This document shows, in pieces, positions 33,997 through 46,093 of a DNA stretch of 64,000 bases. This DNA comes from Candolleomyces eurysporus (taxonomy: Eukaryota > Basidiomycota > Agaricomycetes > Agaricales > Psathyrellaceae). The stretch's first letter is position 1; the number at the start of each line of letters is the position of its first letter. The translations under genes and the position numbers were made by a program. The stretch lies in the NCBI GenBank assembly GCA_027579435.1, contig JANBPK010001219.1:1-64000 (forward strand). Reading direction: 5' to 3'. The notes under the pieces are model-generated. The model saw only the letters and a list, made by a program, of their open reading frames with translations. It did not search any database and was not told the origin of the DNA.

Positions 33997-34561
33997 GATG
34001 AAGGAGGAAGAAGATGGAGAGCTTGATTTCCGTTCCGCCTGTTATCATATCCAGTGTTTGGTTCGGGCGGTCGTGCCAAACACCCGGCGTTCGCTGGAAC
34101 CTCTTGGAACGAGCCAGAATGTCGATATATCCCATTGCTAATTCCCAGTGCTAGTAGCCATTAGGCGCATGTTGGGAGGCATGGCGCAGTTTCTGGGGCG
34201 AGAACCATGCTAGGGGTGTCAATATTTTCCTGGAAGGCCGGGAACTTCGTTTGAACGCTCTGAGTCCAGGTACCATCTTCTGAACAGACGAAGGGNTGAC
34301 ATTCATGTTTCGGGGAGAGTTTGAATTTGTGTGTAAATCTGACTGCAGGGAAGAGAAACGAGAGCAAGGAGCTCGTCTTTAGCAACTCTGCTTCAATGGA
34401 GGAAATCAGACTCAGATTCCCATCGTGGCATATTGCGAAGGTACAGCTTCACGGTATGTGGTATAAACATTTGTGAGTGCATATTAAAAAACTCATACGC
34501 ATAGGGTGAAATAATGATAATACTGAAGAATAAACGTTAAACAAGAAAACGATCGGCGCTC
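33997..34561. other. Upstream region of ZPR1 and 3' flank of the RNase H ORF
   Basis: No gene is recognised. It should contain the ZPR1 promoter. An N at 34296 follows a G run. Confidence 0.45.
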
Positions 34562-35980
34562 CTATGCTGAAGCAGGGTTGATGTTTCGAACGAATGACTT
34601 CAAGTGCGACGGCATCTCTGCCCGAACATCCATTTCCGTCTCCTTGGCTGGGTATCGACCCCGCGACAGTGCGTCAGCTGGGTTTGACTTGGTCCAAACC
34701 CAAACGGGCATCAACACGATGCCGTATGCCTTGCATAGAGCTCGAATCTCTTGGAATATCAACGCATCCTGTGCGTTTCGCATCTGCTTTCCACTGAGAC
34801 CAGTGACTACAGCATGGTTATCCGATCGAACACGGATGTGGGTCGATCTGACCCCTGCGGCTATGAGGGTTCGCAAACCCAATTCGACTGCCACCATTTC
34901 TGCCCAAGGCATATCGCGCCCCTCCGTCCTCCAACCTTGGTTCAACTTCCAAGCCTCCCACTTGTTGCCCCATATGAACCCAATCCCCTTCGCCGATGCG
35001 TCCACGAAAATCTCGGGTACCATCGTCAGTGCTGGTGCTGCCGATTTCAAGCCTTTGGCTCCCAGAAACTTCCATGCTTCTGCGATGACGAGCTTATGAG
35101 CGTCCGTTCGCTCGCGCCGCGGTGTGCTATTCGCTTCGAGGAACACCTCGCGAATACGTCCCAGACGTTGGGGATCTGTTGGATTCTGGGCGAGTTGGTC
35201 GATAATTCGCCTCGCCTCGGCCTTGGAGAAGGTACCTGCGGAAGCACCCCGTCGCCCCTCATTCCCACTTTCGCTCTCGCTGGTTGGAAGATCCGACGTG
35301 ACATCCGACTCAGGTGCTTCATCGGAGCTTTCGCTAGAGTCCGAAGTATCCATAGTTGGCTCCTCCAGACCAATGGCCTCAGCAATCGCCCCAATTTCCT
35401 CCTCGCGATCGACTTCCTTCCTGGACTCGGCAAATAAAGCGCTTTGGAGCTCCAGCATCCGTAGTGCCTGCAGGTCCTCCTCCTGTCGCGCAGGACCAAA
35501 AGTCAGGGCTGCGATCTGCTCTTCGTACGTGATCTGCATCGCCATAAACGCATCCCTCATCTCCGCGAGCTCTGCGCGGAGACGCCTGGTCTCCTCTTCC
35601 GCTTTATGCCTCCGAGTTCGTGCTTCTTCCCGCTCTTCGCGATAACGAGAGAGCTTGGCCTTGTCTTTCTCGGCCTGAATCCGGCGACCCTCCTCGATCC
35701 CTTCCAGATAGCGCATTGTAGCTTTTCCATCCCGCTCTGACACGGCTGCATGGAACGATGGATCTCGGGGATCCCTGCTCCCCTCCACAAAATGCGACAT
35801 ATAGTGTCTGCAGACCGTACATCTCTCTTGATGCACGACGCCGAAGGCAGGGTCGCATTTCCAAGCGACTCGTGGAACACGGACACCTGATCCAGCGTCG
35901 TCAGAGTCGTATCCTGCACTTGAGGTAGTAAGGCTTGACGAGAAGCCGCTGTCGGAATCGAATTCGGAATCGGAATACAT
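34562..35980 (-). CDS. Retroelement-derived RNase H-like protein, intact solo ORF
   Basis: Single uninterrupted ORF of 472 codons. The N-terminus is Ser/Asp-rich, followed by a Cys/His cluster (CTVCRHYMSHF), then a long Glu/Arg coiled coil (residues about 100-165) and an acidic Ser-rich linker. Residues about 325-450 look like an RNase H fold from a basidiomycete retroelement: IFVDASAKGIGFIWG, GRDMPWAEMVAVELGL, IRVRSDNHAVVTGL and TKSNPADALSRGRYP. These hold the expected acidic residues Asp, Glu, Asp and a late Asp. No reverse transcriptase, protease or integrase is visible nearby, and no terminal repeats were recognised. It is either the remaining 3' part of a retroelement polyprotein or a co-opted host gene; the lack of any stop or frameshift favours recent origin or selection. 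Confidence 0.65.
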   Translation of the reverse strand: MYSDSEFDSDSGFSSSLTTSSAGYDSDDAGSGVRVPRVAWKCDPAFGVVHQERCTVCRHYMSHFVEGSRDPRDPSFHAAVSERDGKATMRYLEGIEEGRRIQAEKDKAKLSRYREEREEARTRRHKAEEETRRLRAELAEMRDAFMAMQITYEEQIAALTFGPARQEEDLQALRMLELQSALFAESRKEVDREEEIGAIAEAIGLEEPTMDTSDSSESSDEAPESDVTSDLPTSESESGNEGRRGASAGTFSKAEARRIIDQLAQNPTDPQRLGRIREVFLEANSTPRRERTDAHKLVIAEAWKFLGAKGLKSAAPALTMVPEIFVDASAKGIGFIWGNKWEAWKLNQGWRTEGRDMPWAEMVAVELGLRTLIAAGVRSTHIRVRSDNHAVVTGLSGKQMRNAQDALIFQEIRALCKAYGIVLMPVWVWTKSNPADALSRGRYPAKETEMDVRAEMPSHLKSFVRNINPASA

Positions 35981-38320
35981 AATCTAAGAATCATATGGCC
36001 GTCAGATAACAGCACCGGTGGAAGGAACGGGAAATGGAGCCTTACAACGTAGTGGTCCAGCCAGGAAAATATTGGGACAAACTGTCCAGACCCACTGTTT
36101 ATAAGAGCGACTCGTATCTGCCCACCTTATCCAGCGCTGGCCAGCCTTCGCAGTCAGCATGGCTGCCTCATTGCCATACAACGCATTGCTGACGTCTGGC
36201 CTGGATGCGCGCGGTTCTACGTACGTCCTACCCGCAGCTTCAAGGTAACACATGACTGTGCCTCGCGCTAAACATGCTTCTTCTTTGAGAGGTTGTCGCG
36301 GATAACATTGGGTGTGTACCAACAATACGGTTCGGCAGACCCTGAATCGGACCCTGGGCTCCGATGTGTGTGGGCCGCCATTCGAGAAAGGGGGACTATT
36401 TTGTTCTGATCGTCTATTCGATTCAGTGTGCGTGAGGAGGTTTTGTCCACTTCGGGTCTTTTCCTCGAGGTGAGTTTCAGCTTTGGTGGATATCACATTA
36501 TCTTGCGCGTGTCGGTGGTACCATTCTGAGGGTCAAACGCTGACGCACTCGGCCTGTTCTCGAGGTTTGATTCCTAGATGGTGTTCTCGAGTGGTATTAG
36601 CAACGACTCGGTATGGAGATCGAAACCCAGTATGACTCGTCTCGTGGTTCCAGGCCCAATGGAAGTGAATATATGAGTTTCGAATTTTATGATGTTAGGC
36701 CTCCTCGAGCTAGTCAAACTCCTGGGCAGATGGAGATGGAGTATCGAATACAAAAAAAACGAAACACTAACTGTTTTAAACACGTTGAGGTACGAGTCTC
36801 CAATACAACTTTGGCATTAGCCTTCAGACTTTCTTGGAACTGACGATACCACAAAAGTATATCCGGGTTCGCGAGGGACTTGAAAGTGGGATAGAGCTCC
36901 AACACACGGCGACACCAAGCTTTAAACCACTGTAATTAGATTGCACCGGACCGACGGGTTGGAGGGGTGGAAGAGCCACGAGAGAAACTAGAGGGCGAGG
37001 TTAATGCCTGCGACTGCGGAGTTCCGAGTCCCCACAATGAGGAAGTGGCTTGGTTGGACGCCCTGGGACAATAAGTGATCGACGACCACTATATCTACTC
37101 GGCAAAGCAGCGGGGGAGGACGTTGCTTAGGGCATAACGTTTCCATTCGACTGCGCAATTCATCCAATAAAAATGGAGAATGGGTGTGGTGAGAGGTATG
37201 AATTCTAAATGCACGTTTTCTTCTGACTTTCATCATTTTAATGACTGGGTGAGGAGTCAGGTCTCTGAAGATCGGTGTCAACACACCGTGACAGGACGAC
37301 CTTGTCAAGACGTTTTGGGTAAGCTATCCAATACGTTCCTGCGTCATTGACGAGCCGCAGCTCAATAATGGGCGGCATTTTGTGACGCTTCGTTTCAAGA
37401 ACCGTACCTTTGCAGTCGCTTCTGAGAGGTTCTGTGCCTGGGCCGAGCCAGTACCGCACCGAACTACAGAGAGTACTGGTGCACTCTCCAGCCGAAAATA
37501 CAGCATCCAGTCCCCAGGATCCGATGTAAGGCTGCGTATTCCCCACAGGTCAGCATTTGTTTTCATGATGAACGTCGGTATATCCGCAACGCTCACGTAT
37601 GCCCAGTATGATAAAGACAGAGACTCCGAGTCAATGCGCAGAGTACTTCCGAGCTGCAACTATAAGGCATTGATGCCGTGGTCAGGCCTGCTGAGTAACT
37701 GAACTGTTGGCTGCCTGTGGGGGATCGGACAAGAGTGGCTTCCCATGCATTTTTTTTTAGATCTTACATAGGAGTTGGCACTGAGCTCAGTTCTTGGCTT
37801 CTTGCATGACATTGAATGCCGTTGGGTCCGAGGTGTGGAAGCATTATACTGGTATTGATGGGATCAATGCTCCCGCCCTCGTGCGGATGGGGATACGACA
37901 CCTAATACAGTTATGTCAAACGGGCGCTTCACCATCTGAAGTTATTTTAATTCGGCCGTCGGAGAGGCTTGGAGAGTGGAGGTTGGTCGCTGCAACATAG
38001 AACCTGATCTGGACGTAGTTACACTGATCTACAATGTAATTAGTTAAACGTCCGAGAAACTCTATCGATAAATAATACCGCCTGCGAATCTGAATCCTTA
38101 TCCTACCACGTTGAAGATTAAACGTAAAAAAAANCAAAAAACAATCAGAATCACTTCCAGAAATCGTCGCACAGTCAACCCTGGTTGCTGAGACAGGAAA
38201 AACCGTCATAGTCAACTCTCCCTATTATCCTGAGCCGAATGAATTGTGATCTATATCACCAAGAGTTCAGGCCCTTCGGGATGTCATGTTGTAAATTTTG
38301 ATGAATTGAAAGGGAGGACT
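35981..38320. other. Region without a supported gene
   Basis: A stop-free 164-codon stretch lies at 36002-36496 on the minus strand just upstream of the RNase H ORF, with no recognisable domain. A minus-strand ORF at 37238-37546 (GNTQPYIGSWGLDAVFSAG...) has protein-like composition and might be an exon of an unrecognised gene, but I cannot join it to neighbours. The N at 38134 follows an A run. Confidence 0.4.
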
Positions 38321-39455
38321 TCATTGATGACGCTCACCTGTGGACCTCTTTTCCTGCGCCACCACCGCGCTCTCTGCCATTCTCCACATCTTCTCCTCTC
38401 CCTTTGAGTGAGCCTGTCGAACGGCAAAGGGCTCGGTGCTCTGCACAAACACAAGCCTATGGTCGGGTACCGCAGGTGCGTTGTTGAACGGGAACCGAGC
38501 CTTGAGATCCTCCTGCTCGAGGATCAGGAGAGTTCGGGAAATTTCGATCATAGTCGAGCGTGGGTTCCGATCGAACAAATGGAACAGAACGCAGACACGA
38601 AGGGGCGGATATTTATGCAGGGCACTCTTGACCGTGCTTGCCAATTTCCGGGTAAAGTCGTCAGACCCTGTTCCACGTCCAGAATCGTCGGTTAGACGAG
38701 TACGTGCGAGGTTGAGGTCAAGGGCAAGGTGAGTCAGATAAGGAAGATCTAGGGCCACGTTGTCCCAGAACATCCACTCTTCCCAAGCGTTAAGGATGGA
38801 TAGGTGGGTGACGAAGGCGAAAAAGGGTTGAGTAAAGTCTGGTTTGGAGGAAAGAACACGGGGGTCGCGGAAGGAAGCCACGACCCGTTTCGGGCGAATT
38901 GCATTGAAGCAATCATCTGGAAACGTACCGTGCTTTGCGTGGCTAGCCGNTGGGGGGGCTCTGTGGAAGGAATAGGCGCGGTCCAACATTGGTGTTTGAC
39001 CTCGCTACTTCCCCCAGCCCGTTGGCTGAGACCAGGTTGTTCTGCCAATGGGAGGCCGGGATCGTCCAGAAGGTTATGTAGGACACTCCGGAGCAGGCAA
39101 AAAGTATTTGGGAGATATGGGCCGTGTGCGCCTCCTCTGATATACAGAGGACCTTGACATACTCGGCGAAAAATGATGTAGGCTTATTGGACAGCGATAT
39201 TGTGCGCCAGAAAGCCTGTGTAGATGACGCTCGCGATAAGGTCACCGTAGAGTATAGAATTGGGTCGATCCTGTACGACGTTCAGCTCATTCCCCAAAGA
39301 AAATTATACATGACACCTGCCATCGTTGCACCGCCCTTGAGACCAAGACAAGACGGATAGCTAGCTTCTTGTCGGATGCCGCTATGAGTCTCAGTGTCTC
39401 TCTCAGTGTGTCGACCGAGAGGTGGGGGGNTCGCGGTAAATCGCAATTCGACCAT
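38321..39455 (-). CDS. Degenerate F-box-like / leucine-rich-type agaric protein
   Basis: Exons on the reverse strand: 39455-39315 and 39270-38321. Dropping one base at each of the Ns 39430 and 38950 (both next to homopolymers) gives 362 codons. The N-terminal part, LRLIAASDKKLAIRLVLVSRA then PILYSTVTLSRASSTQAFWR, resembles from memory the end of the F-box and start of the body in Agaricomycete F-box proteins. So do SFFAEYVKVLCISEE, ILNAWEEWMFWDNVAL and LPYLTHLALDLN. The first helix of a canonical F-box (LPxEI type) is missing. The intron donor GTCATG is weak but is the one that closes the frame. If functional it would be a substrate-recruiting protein, but Skp1 binding is doubtful. Confidence 0.6.
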
Positions 39456-40959
39456 GGAGAGCGAGGAGATGGGAGGGGGGNAAACGTTATAAGAACCGGG
39501 GCTGCGACTTACTGGGGATTCATTCCACGAAAAAGGAGTATGGTGCACAACCAAAAGTAGAAGAACGTGATGATGGACGTGGAAATGTTTCGCGAGATAC
39601 TATTAGATATGCCCTCAGGCATTACCAAATTTCGGGCCTAAACTGGCCATTTCTACCACCAATGTCGGTCTTCTTATAGGGGGTGATAGGTAGATTCGAC
39701 GGCGGTAGTCACTGCATTGTTAGCAGGTGTATTTGTCCGCATCGAAATTGTTCCATCAGCAACGTTACTTATCTGTACAATGCCGTTCTTAGCGAGGTCT
39801 TGTCGCTCATCTCCTCGGACTTCCATGGAAGTTCGGCAACGTGCATCATATGTTCTGACAGAAGCAGTATACCTCCGTTTGACATCTGAATACACGAGCC
39901 GCAAAGACAGAAAGAGACCTTCAGTACAACATAATAAGCCATCTTATCACGCTTCAGCGCAGGCCGGACAGGAAATGTCGGGAACGTACACCTTTATCCA
40001 CTTCTATCCCAATCACCACGCGTTCATGATACTCATTTCTTTCTTGGTGACATGATGAAAATATTTTATTTTAGCCCCCGGGAATCTCTCCGCCTTGCAT
40101 ACCGGCTCTGTGTGTTGTCGCACTTTCATGTGGGCTCTAGCCTCTCGGTGAAATCTCGAATGGAGTGCCATAAGTATCCTATATATCATTCAATCAAATG
40201 TCGCGGAGAACTTTACTGGCCTATTGGGCCCGATCTATTAGAACAAGTCATAAATCGGAAACTTGGAATGGTGCTGGCTGTTGCTTTCCGCGAGGTCCAC
40301 ATCTACGAACCATAACTCTCCATCCGAAAGTCACATTGTCTGTGGCCAGGGCCGGCTCGCCCTGATGATTTTCTCCAACACGGCTCCATACCCCACCCAA
40401 TATCAAACCCAAGAAGAGTCGGTCTTCTGGATCTCCACTGTCAAGAACCCACGGCCGGCCTCAAGAACACTCCCAAACAGCCATCTGAAGCCAGTTCTCA
40501 ATCGTCTGTCCTGCGGTAATAGGTTTTGAAAGTATGATGAGGCCAACTTTCGGATTAGCTTATCACAACGGAGCCATGGAACGATTGTCGGTGACACTAG
40601 ACGGCTCCTCCCGGCATGTTCAGGAAAGCGCCAAGTCTCTTCTAACGATGCACACTCATGAGACGCCGCTTGAAAAACTTGAATTTGAGCGAGCTTGCCG
40701 TAGGACAAACCGACTACTTGCCGGAATGTGCCGCACTTCGGCGGAAGCGGCTGGGCCATGGAGCGGGACGTCATTCATGACGACTGTGACGAACTTGACT
40801 CCATGATGCCAGGCACGACAACATATAAATCGAATACACAACTTCTTTAGGGGATCCTCCCTCTCTCCCTGACACCTGGGAATCCCCCAATCATAACAGT
40901 ATTCCTTACCCCTACCCAAATCAACATTCAGGATCCTGGTTCAGTCCAATCACATCGTG
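39456..40959. other. Region without a supported gene
   Basis: Overlapping ORFs on opposite strands at 40403-40774 (minus) and 40534-40806 (plus) cannot both be real, and neither has a recognised motif. An N after a G run lies at 39481. The last part is presumably the promoter of the BTB gene. Confidence 0.4.
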
Positions 40960-42189
40960 ATGCAAACCTCTCGATGGGCGAGCGAGTTCTACGCTCAACA
41001 TGAGCAGTCTCAGGCTGCTTCGTTGTACCCCACACCACCGTCAGAAACTGCTCCAGGGATCGAAAGCTCTAGCTTTAACGCGATGCTGGGGTTGACAGAA
41101 ACGCCAACACCCTTGGTTAGCCTGCCTATGTCTTCGTTCAATCAGAGCTGGCTAACAGCACTGAATTCGTCTGTTTTATCCACTAATTGAAACCGGTATT
41201 TCATAGCTTTTTCCTAGTGCGCTGGAAGAAATGGACGATAGCACTGACCAGGTCATGACAGTTTCTACCTCCTTCCATCCAGGCGCTCATCCCGTTGAGA
41301 GCGATCTTGTGCTTTCCTCGGCGGACGGCGTCCTGTTTTATGTCCACGCCAGTACAATTGATAAGGCGTCCCCGACTGCGCTCTCGTCTTTCCTCGGCTT
41401 CTCCACGTCCGGGATCAAAGAGGATATCATACCTATACCGGAGCTCGCACCCATCCTCAACATCATTCTTCATACAATATACCAATCTTCCTGCGCCCAA
41501 AATTCACCCAGCAGTGATGAGCTTATCGAGGCTATNGACAAGTTACCCAGATTCGGCATCACACCGGGCACCCTCGTCCGTCCCAACGCACCGATCTACC
41601 AACTCCTCCTCTCACATGCACCTATCCGCGCTATTGACGTCTACGCCATGGCCGCTCATCACAACNTACGGGAACTCGCCGAAGCTGCTTCTTCCCACCT
41701 CCTCGCGTACTCGATGGAGAATCTGTCCGATGAAATGGCCGCCAANATGGGCCCTTATTACCTCAAACGCCTCTTCCTCCTTCACATGACCCGCGTAGAA
41801 GAAGCGAAGAAAATNCTGCTACAGCCTCCNAGTTTCCATCCGGCGAACAAGAAATGCTCCTTCGAAGATCAAAGGAAAGTAACGCGGGCGTGGGCATTGG
41901 GCACGACCTATCTTGCTTGGGATGTTCGACCAGGTTGGTCATCGTTCACTGCATACCGTCATCCGTCTAGTAAGTTGATCATGAGTTATAGGTCTGTCCC
42001 TCAGCAGGATACAAAATGTCTTTGAGCCATTGGTTTCCACCATGGAGTGTACTGCCTGCCAGGATATGGTGAAGAAGCGAATTCGAGAGGTCGTCACGAG
42101 CTGGGCAGCGGTTAAAGTGAGTCTGAGATTGTTTATTTCGTTCATGCACTGATTGGCAGCCTCTCTTGCTCCCGCAGTGCACAATCTGA
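40960..42189 (+). CDS. BTB/POZ domain protein
   Basis: Exons: 40960-41168, 41218-41933, 41992-42116, 42160-42189, giving 359 codons. The N-terminal ~75 residues are disordered. The BTB region follows: ESDLVLSSADGVLFYVHASTI is the typical SDVxLxSxDGxxFxVHxxxL opening, then SSFLGF and IIPIPELAPILNIILHTIYQ. A helical C-terminal part holds VYAMAAHHN, ELAEAASSHLL, the segment after PYYLKRLFLLH, and CTACQDMVKKRIREVV with a Cys pair, as in many Agaricomycete BTB proteins. BTB proteins can serve as Cul3 adaptors or dimerisation factors; the specific role is unknown. The four Ns here sit in frame and act as ordinary ambiguous bases. Confidence 0.8.
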
Positions 42190-42490
42190 CAAAAAACAGG
42201 TTGAAAGATAAGTTTTCTCTGTCGTTCCAATATTTCCCGTCTTGTCCATATGATGCTTTGCTCACATTGTCAGCCACCCAGCCTCCTTTTTCTCTTTCAT
42301 CAGGTTATTTTCTTCACNNCTGNNCGCNNNNANCCTCCACGACTCGTTTCTTGTTATATCCANTCACGAAAATAACACGACCCCTCCNTCCTTNGTCTCA
42401 AGTAACAATGACAATTATTATTATACCCAGCGTAGCACATNANNCCATTAAAANTACACGCGACTAATGTCTGTTCTTCGCTTCNANTAA

Positions 42491-45400
42491 TTATGCNGAA
42501 CCATCATCATCTTCATTCCTTTCATCGTTCGTGGGTCGACCAGATGATTCCGCTTCCNCATCTTCCTGGATATGACNNCCTTGGTGACCAACCAACTGAT
42601 CTGCACGATCTCTTTGTTNGATCCCGAGAGACAGAGGGCTACTCTTGAACGCAATGCCTCTCGTAGCATGAACAGCTCGTGGCGCCGCAATACCACACGC
42701 GACGGCACCGTGTCCTGGTGCTGCTGACGTCGCGGCTCCGACAGAGTTTATAGTGACCGCTGCTGCAGCCTGTCTTCGCTTCCGCTCGAGGAGGACAGCC
42801 TCCAACGATGGCGCAGGTGAATTGCTCCTGGATTGTGCTGCGCTATGGCGCTGCTGCGGCACNGCGGTCAGGGAACCAGCAGGNGCNTTGGATGATCCCA
42901 CCCCACAGGGTGACGGCGCCCTNGTTGTTGGAGCAGACCCTGCNACCAACGGCCTTCCTCCTGTCGTCTCCGGCTCCACAACACAATGGCCTTCCAGGTG
43001 CGGAGGGGTGCCTGATGACGTTGTGGTGGAAAGGTCAACCGCCTTCTCGTCAATCAGACAAGGCACTACTGAAAGATTGACCGGGTCTTCATCGGTCGTT
43101 GTAGCCGTAGCAGTCGGTGGTCGTGACCGCTTGGTATTCTGTTGATTCCTGCGAGCAGGTGGTGCGCTCTTCGTCCTCATCAAAAATCCCAGTCCCTTCA
43201 AATTGAGCCCCATCCCCTTATTGCCTTCGTGGTCGACCGAAGTTGGGGGAGAAGTCGCTGAGTCTTCCTTCTCGGAGATGGCACTAGGTATCTGGTAAGG
43301 ATCCCCGTGTGCTCCTTGAGCGTCGAATTCATCATAGANCTCNTCCCCGATGAGCTCTATGGACAGAACGAATCAGTGACAGCGTAGGCNANNTCATGAA
43401 AGCGAAACTCACCTTCTAATACGTCCTCGAGCGTGATGATACCNAGGGGCATNACAGCAGGGTCGAAATTCTGCAAAAACTATTGCCAGAAATNTNTGAG
43501 CGCAAGAGATGGGAGNTNCANGCACCANAGNCTTACCTCGTCCGCGCCNTCCTTCGTGAGCACTGCNTCCGCTGGCATACTCTGCTCTCGCTGAGGCATN
43601 TTGACCATCTCCACCGCCGTCTGCAATTGGAACTTTGGCTTGTTGCCTTTNCCGTTCTTCGACTTGACCTTGNACTCCTGACTGCTGGTAGGAGCTCCCA
43701 ATGCTGTGGGATCGGCAGCGACAGTGGTGCTAGATTCGCTCTCGCCTTTGGTGGCGACCACGCTCGCTGTGCTGCNTTGGGTAGGTCCGTCTTTAATTCC
43801 CGCCTCAGCNGAGTCCTCCGGATTTTTCGGGCGTAAAAACCTGGCCTTCTTGCGCNTCTTGCGAATGCCAAACCCAAGAGACTTCTCTTCATCTTCACTG
43901 GACGACGAGCTGGAGCTGGACGAGTCTGAATCCCCCATGCCGACTCTCTCCCGCAGNCTCTGNGTTAACCCTCGCTTGACGGCTTTCTTCGCGCTCGCGG
44001 CCTGTGTCGACAGGAATCAGNCTTAGTTGCTATACTATCAAANCTGGACAGACCTTCTCGACGCTAAACCGGCTCACAATCGCCATATGACTGCGCCCTT
44101 CCTGGAACTTGTCAAGTATTCCAAGCAGAGGCTCGTTGTTTGGCACATAGGGGACTTTGTTCAGACGCATGTTCCTAATAGGAGTAGCATCTGGNTCGAG
44201 CTGGTCAGCCGGGCACAACGAGCCTGGAGGTTCTGCGTACCTTTAGGATCGAGCAACACGCAGTTCTTCACAAGCAGGATCCCAAGGATCTTCTTGACCT
44301 TCTTCGTACGCTCTTGCTTTTCATCGCTCGGCGCCATCCCAGGCAGGTTAGGAAGAACCCCACCATCGCCTTTCAAACTCGAGGAGTCAGGAGGGATGGG
44401 AATCTCGATTTCCTCGTAGACGGGCACACGGCTATGCCCAGTCTCACAAATCTGCTTCAGGAGGTCGTAGTCGAGCTTGGAGTCGATGGACAGCATGAAC
44501 ACGTCATCGATAGGCGTCATAGCCTGCTTCACAACCTTCTCCTGGAGGTCGAGCGTGGCCCCTATGATGGCGACAGTGTCGGTCTTGAGGTCTCCTCCGT
44601 GCGTCGCATGGGANGAGTGCATGGCTATTAGCTCCTTGAGCTCTGGGAGGTCGTCAGCAGGAAGCAGGCACTCGATGAAGGTAGGAAGCTCACCTGCTCT
44701 TCGATAGATGATACCATGNTGAGGTCCAAGGACGAANTCCAAGAATTTAGCGATAGGCCAGGAGATGATGCCCTGTGGGTAGTCCTGTGAGTTCGAGCGC
44801 CCGTCGAAAATGTCGTTGCCAGTCGTACCAATGCGTAGATGAGCACNGTNGTGAGCCCCGCCATTTTGGCACCAAGATACAGTCCATGTCGCGTAAAGAG
44901 AGATTGGGGGATGATCTCAGAGAAACTGGGCGAGAGAAAAATGAGTTTTCCGTCGTCGGTCGTGGTCAGAAGGAGAAAAGGCGGAATCAAAACAAACCAA
45001 GCCAACCAAGCCCAACACGAAAACACTTGGCTNCTTGGCAGTCGCGTGACGTCACGACAAAACATTGCACTGAAGCGCCATGTCCGCAGCAGGCACAGGG
45101 GNAAGCAAGAAACCGACGGGTAACTTACATGACAATGAGCACGGTGCTAACGACGACGCTGTACAGACCTCCCCCGAGAACAGGGTCAGCNATGACGGGG
45201 AGAGACTCGTTGACGATCATGTTGGCGAGCAACAGAGTCACCAGCAACAGATGTCCATTCTTTCGGATAGGCTTGATCTTCCTAGCGTATTCTCGCTGTT
45301 CTCTAGATAGAGCGAGAGAGTTAAGTCTTAAGAAACAAGGGNGTAGAGAGGGATGACGTACGGTGTTCCGCTGATGCTGAGCACGTTCAACTGAGTCTCG

Positions 45401-45669
45401 TCCAAACTCATATACCCCAGGGTCAGACCGGCAAACAAACCAGANAGCAATACGAGCACTGGGATAAGGACCACAAACACNATAAACTTGGTTTCATGGT
45501 GGTCGANTTCCGTAGCTCGTCGTTGGAGCTGCTCNCCAGACGTGGTGCTCCCACGTTCGTCCCAAACGAATCGCAAGACATAGCGAACAGTGGTTGANAT
45601 GAAGAGGACNAGGAGTTGTGGGTACCGAGTCGACCTTGAAGCAGAGAATCTGGTGGGGACAGGGACCAT
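42491..45669 (-). CDS. CNNM/Mam3-like transporter (DUF21 plus CBS pair)
   Basis: Exons on the reverse strand: 45669-45362, 45302-45129, 44925-44829, 44772-44241, 44190-44054, 44001-43537, 43470-43413, 43356-42491, giving 878 codons. Membrane DUF21 part: VFVVLIPVLVL, SGLFAGLTLGYMSLD, HLLLVTLLLANMIVNESLP, FSEIIPQSLFTRHGL, then GIISWPIAK. CBS pair: MTPIDDVFMLSIDSKLDYD through TGHSRVPVYEE, and NKVPYVPNNEPLLGILDKF, MAIVSRFS, then IITLEDVLEELIGEE. About 155 residues of acidic serine-rich, then basic sequence ([17 protein letters not shown]) interrupt the second CBS. A long disordered tail follows. The yeast homologue Mam3 is a vacuolar membrane protein in metal homeostasis; magnesium or divalent metal handling is assumed by family. 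Confidence 0.9.
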
Positions 45670-46093
45670 TCGATGANTGTGGAGGCGAAAGACAAGCTTA
45701 CTAGGGGAGGTCCGATCGCTATTTTATTATTAGCATTCGGGATTCNATTACGTCGACGAGAGTATTTTTGGCTTAGTCCTGCCGTAGACAGTTGTGCAAA
45801 GGTGGCCACGAAAAATATTGGAANTGACTAGGTTGATAAGAGCATTGATTAAGATTATAACAGTACATGTACTTTGATTTTGGAATGAGACGAGAACATG
45901 CANTAGTCGTTGAACCATCCGTGATAGCGTTACATCGTTGCTCGCGACAAGCGTCCACAACGTTTATAGAGAACGGACAGCTTTCTAGGTGTGGTATGCG
46001 CTGCTGTTGGCTATAAAGGCGTAGCCTCGGGTATCCTCGATGAATAAAAATACAATCACCTTCTCCGGCCCCAGAACGCAGGCAGCCGAACAG
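45670..46093. other. Intergenic between CNNM-like and acyltransferase genes
   Basis: Contains the 5' flank of the CNNM-like gene and the 3' flank of the acyltransferase gene. Nothing else was recognised. Confidence 0.5.

Noticed and set aside
34578..35645. Plus-strand ORFs up to 228 codons opposite the RNase H ORF
   Set aside because: Shadows of the 472-codon minus-strand ORF, which carries recognisable motifs.
40403..40806. Overlapping 123- and 90-codon ORFs on opposite strands
   Set aside because: No motif, no splice partner and mutual overlap; neither can be supported.
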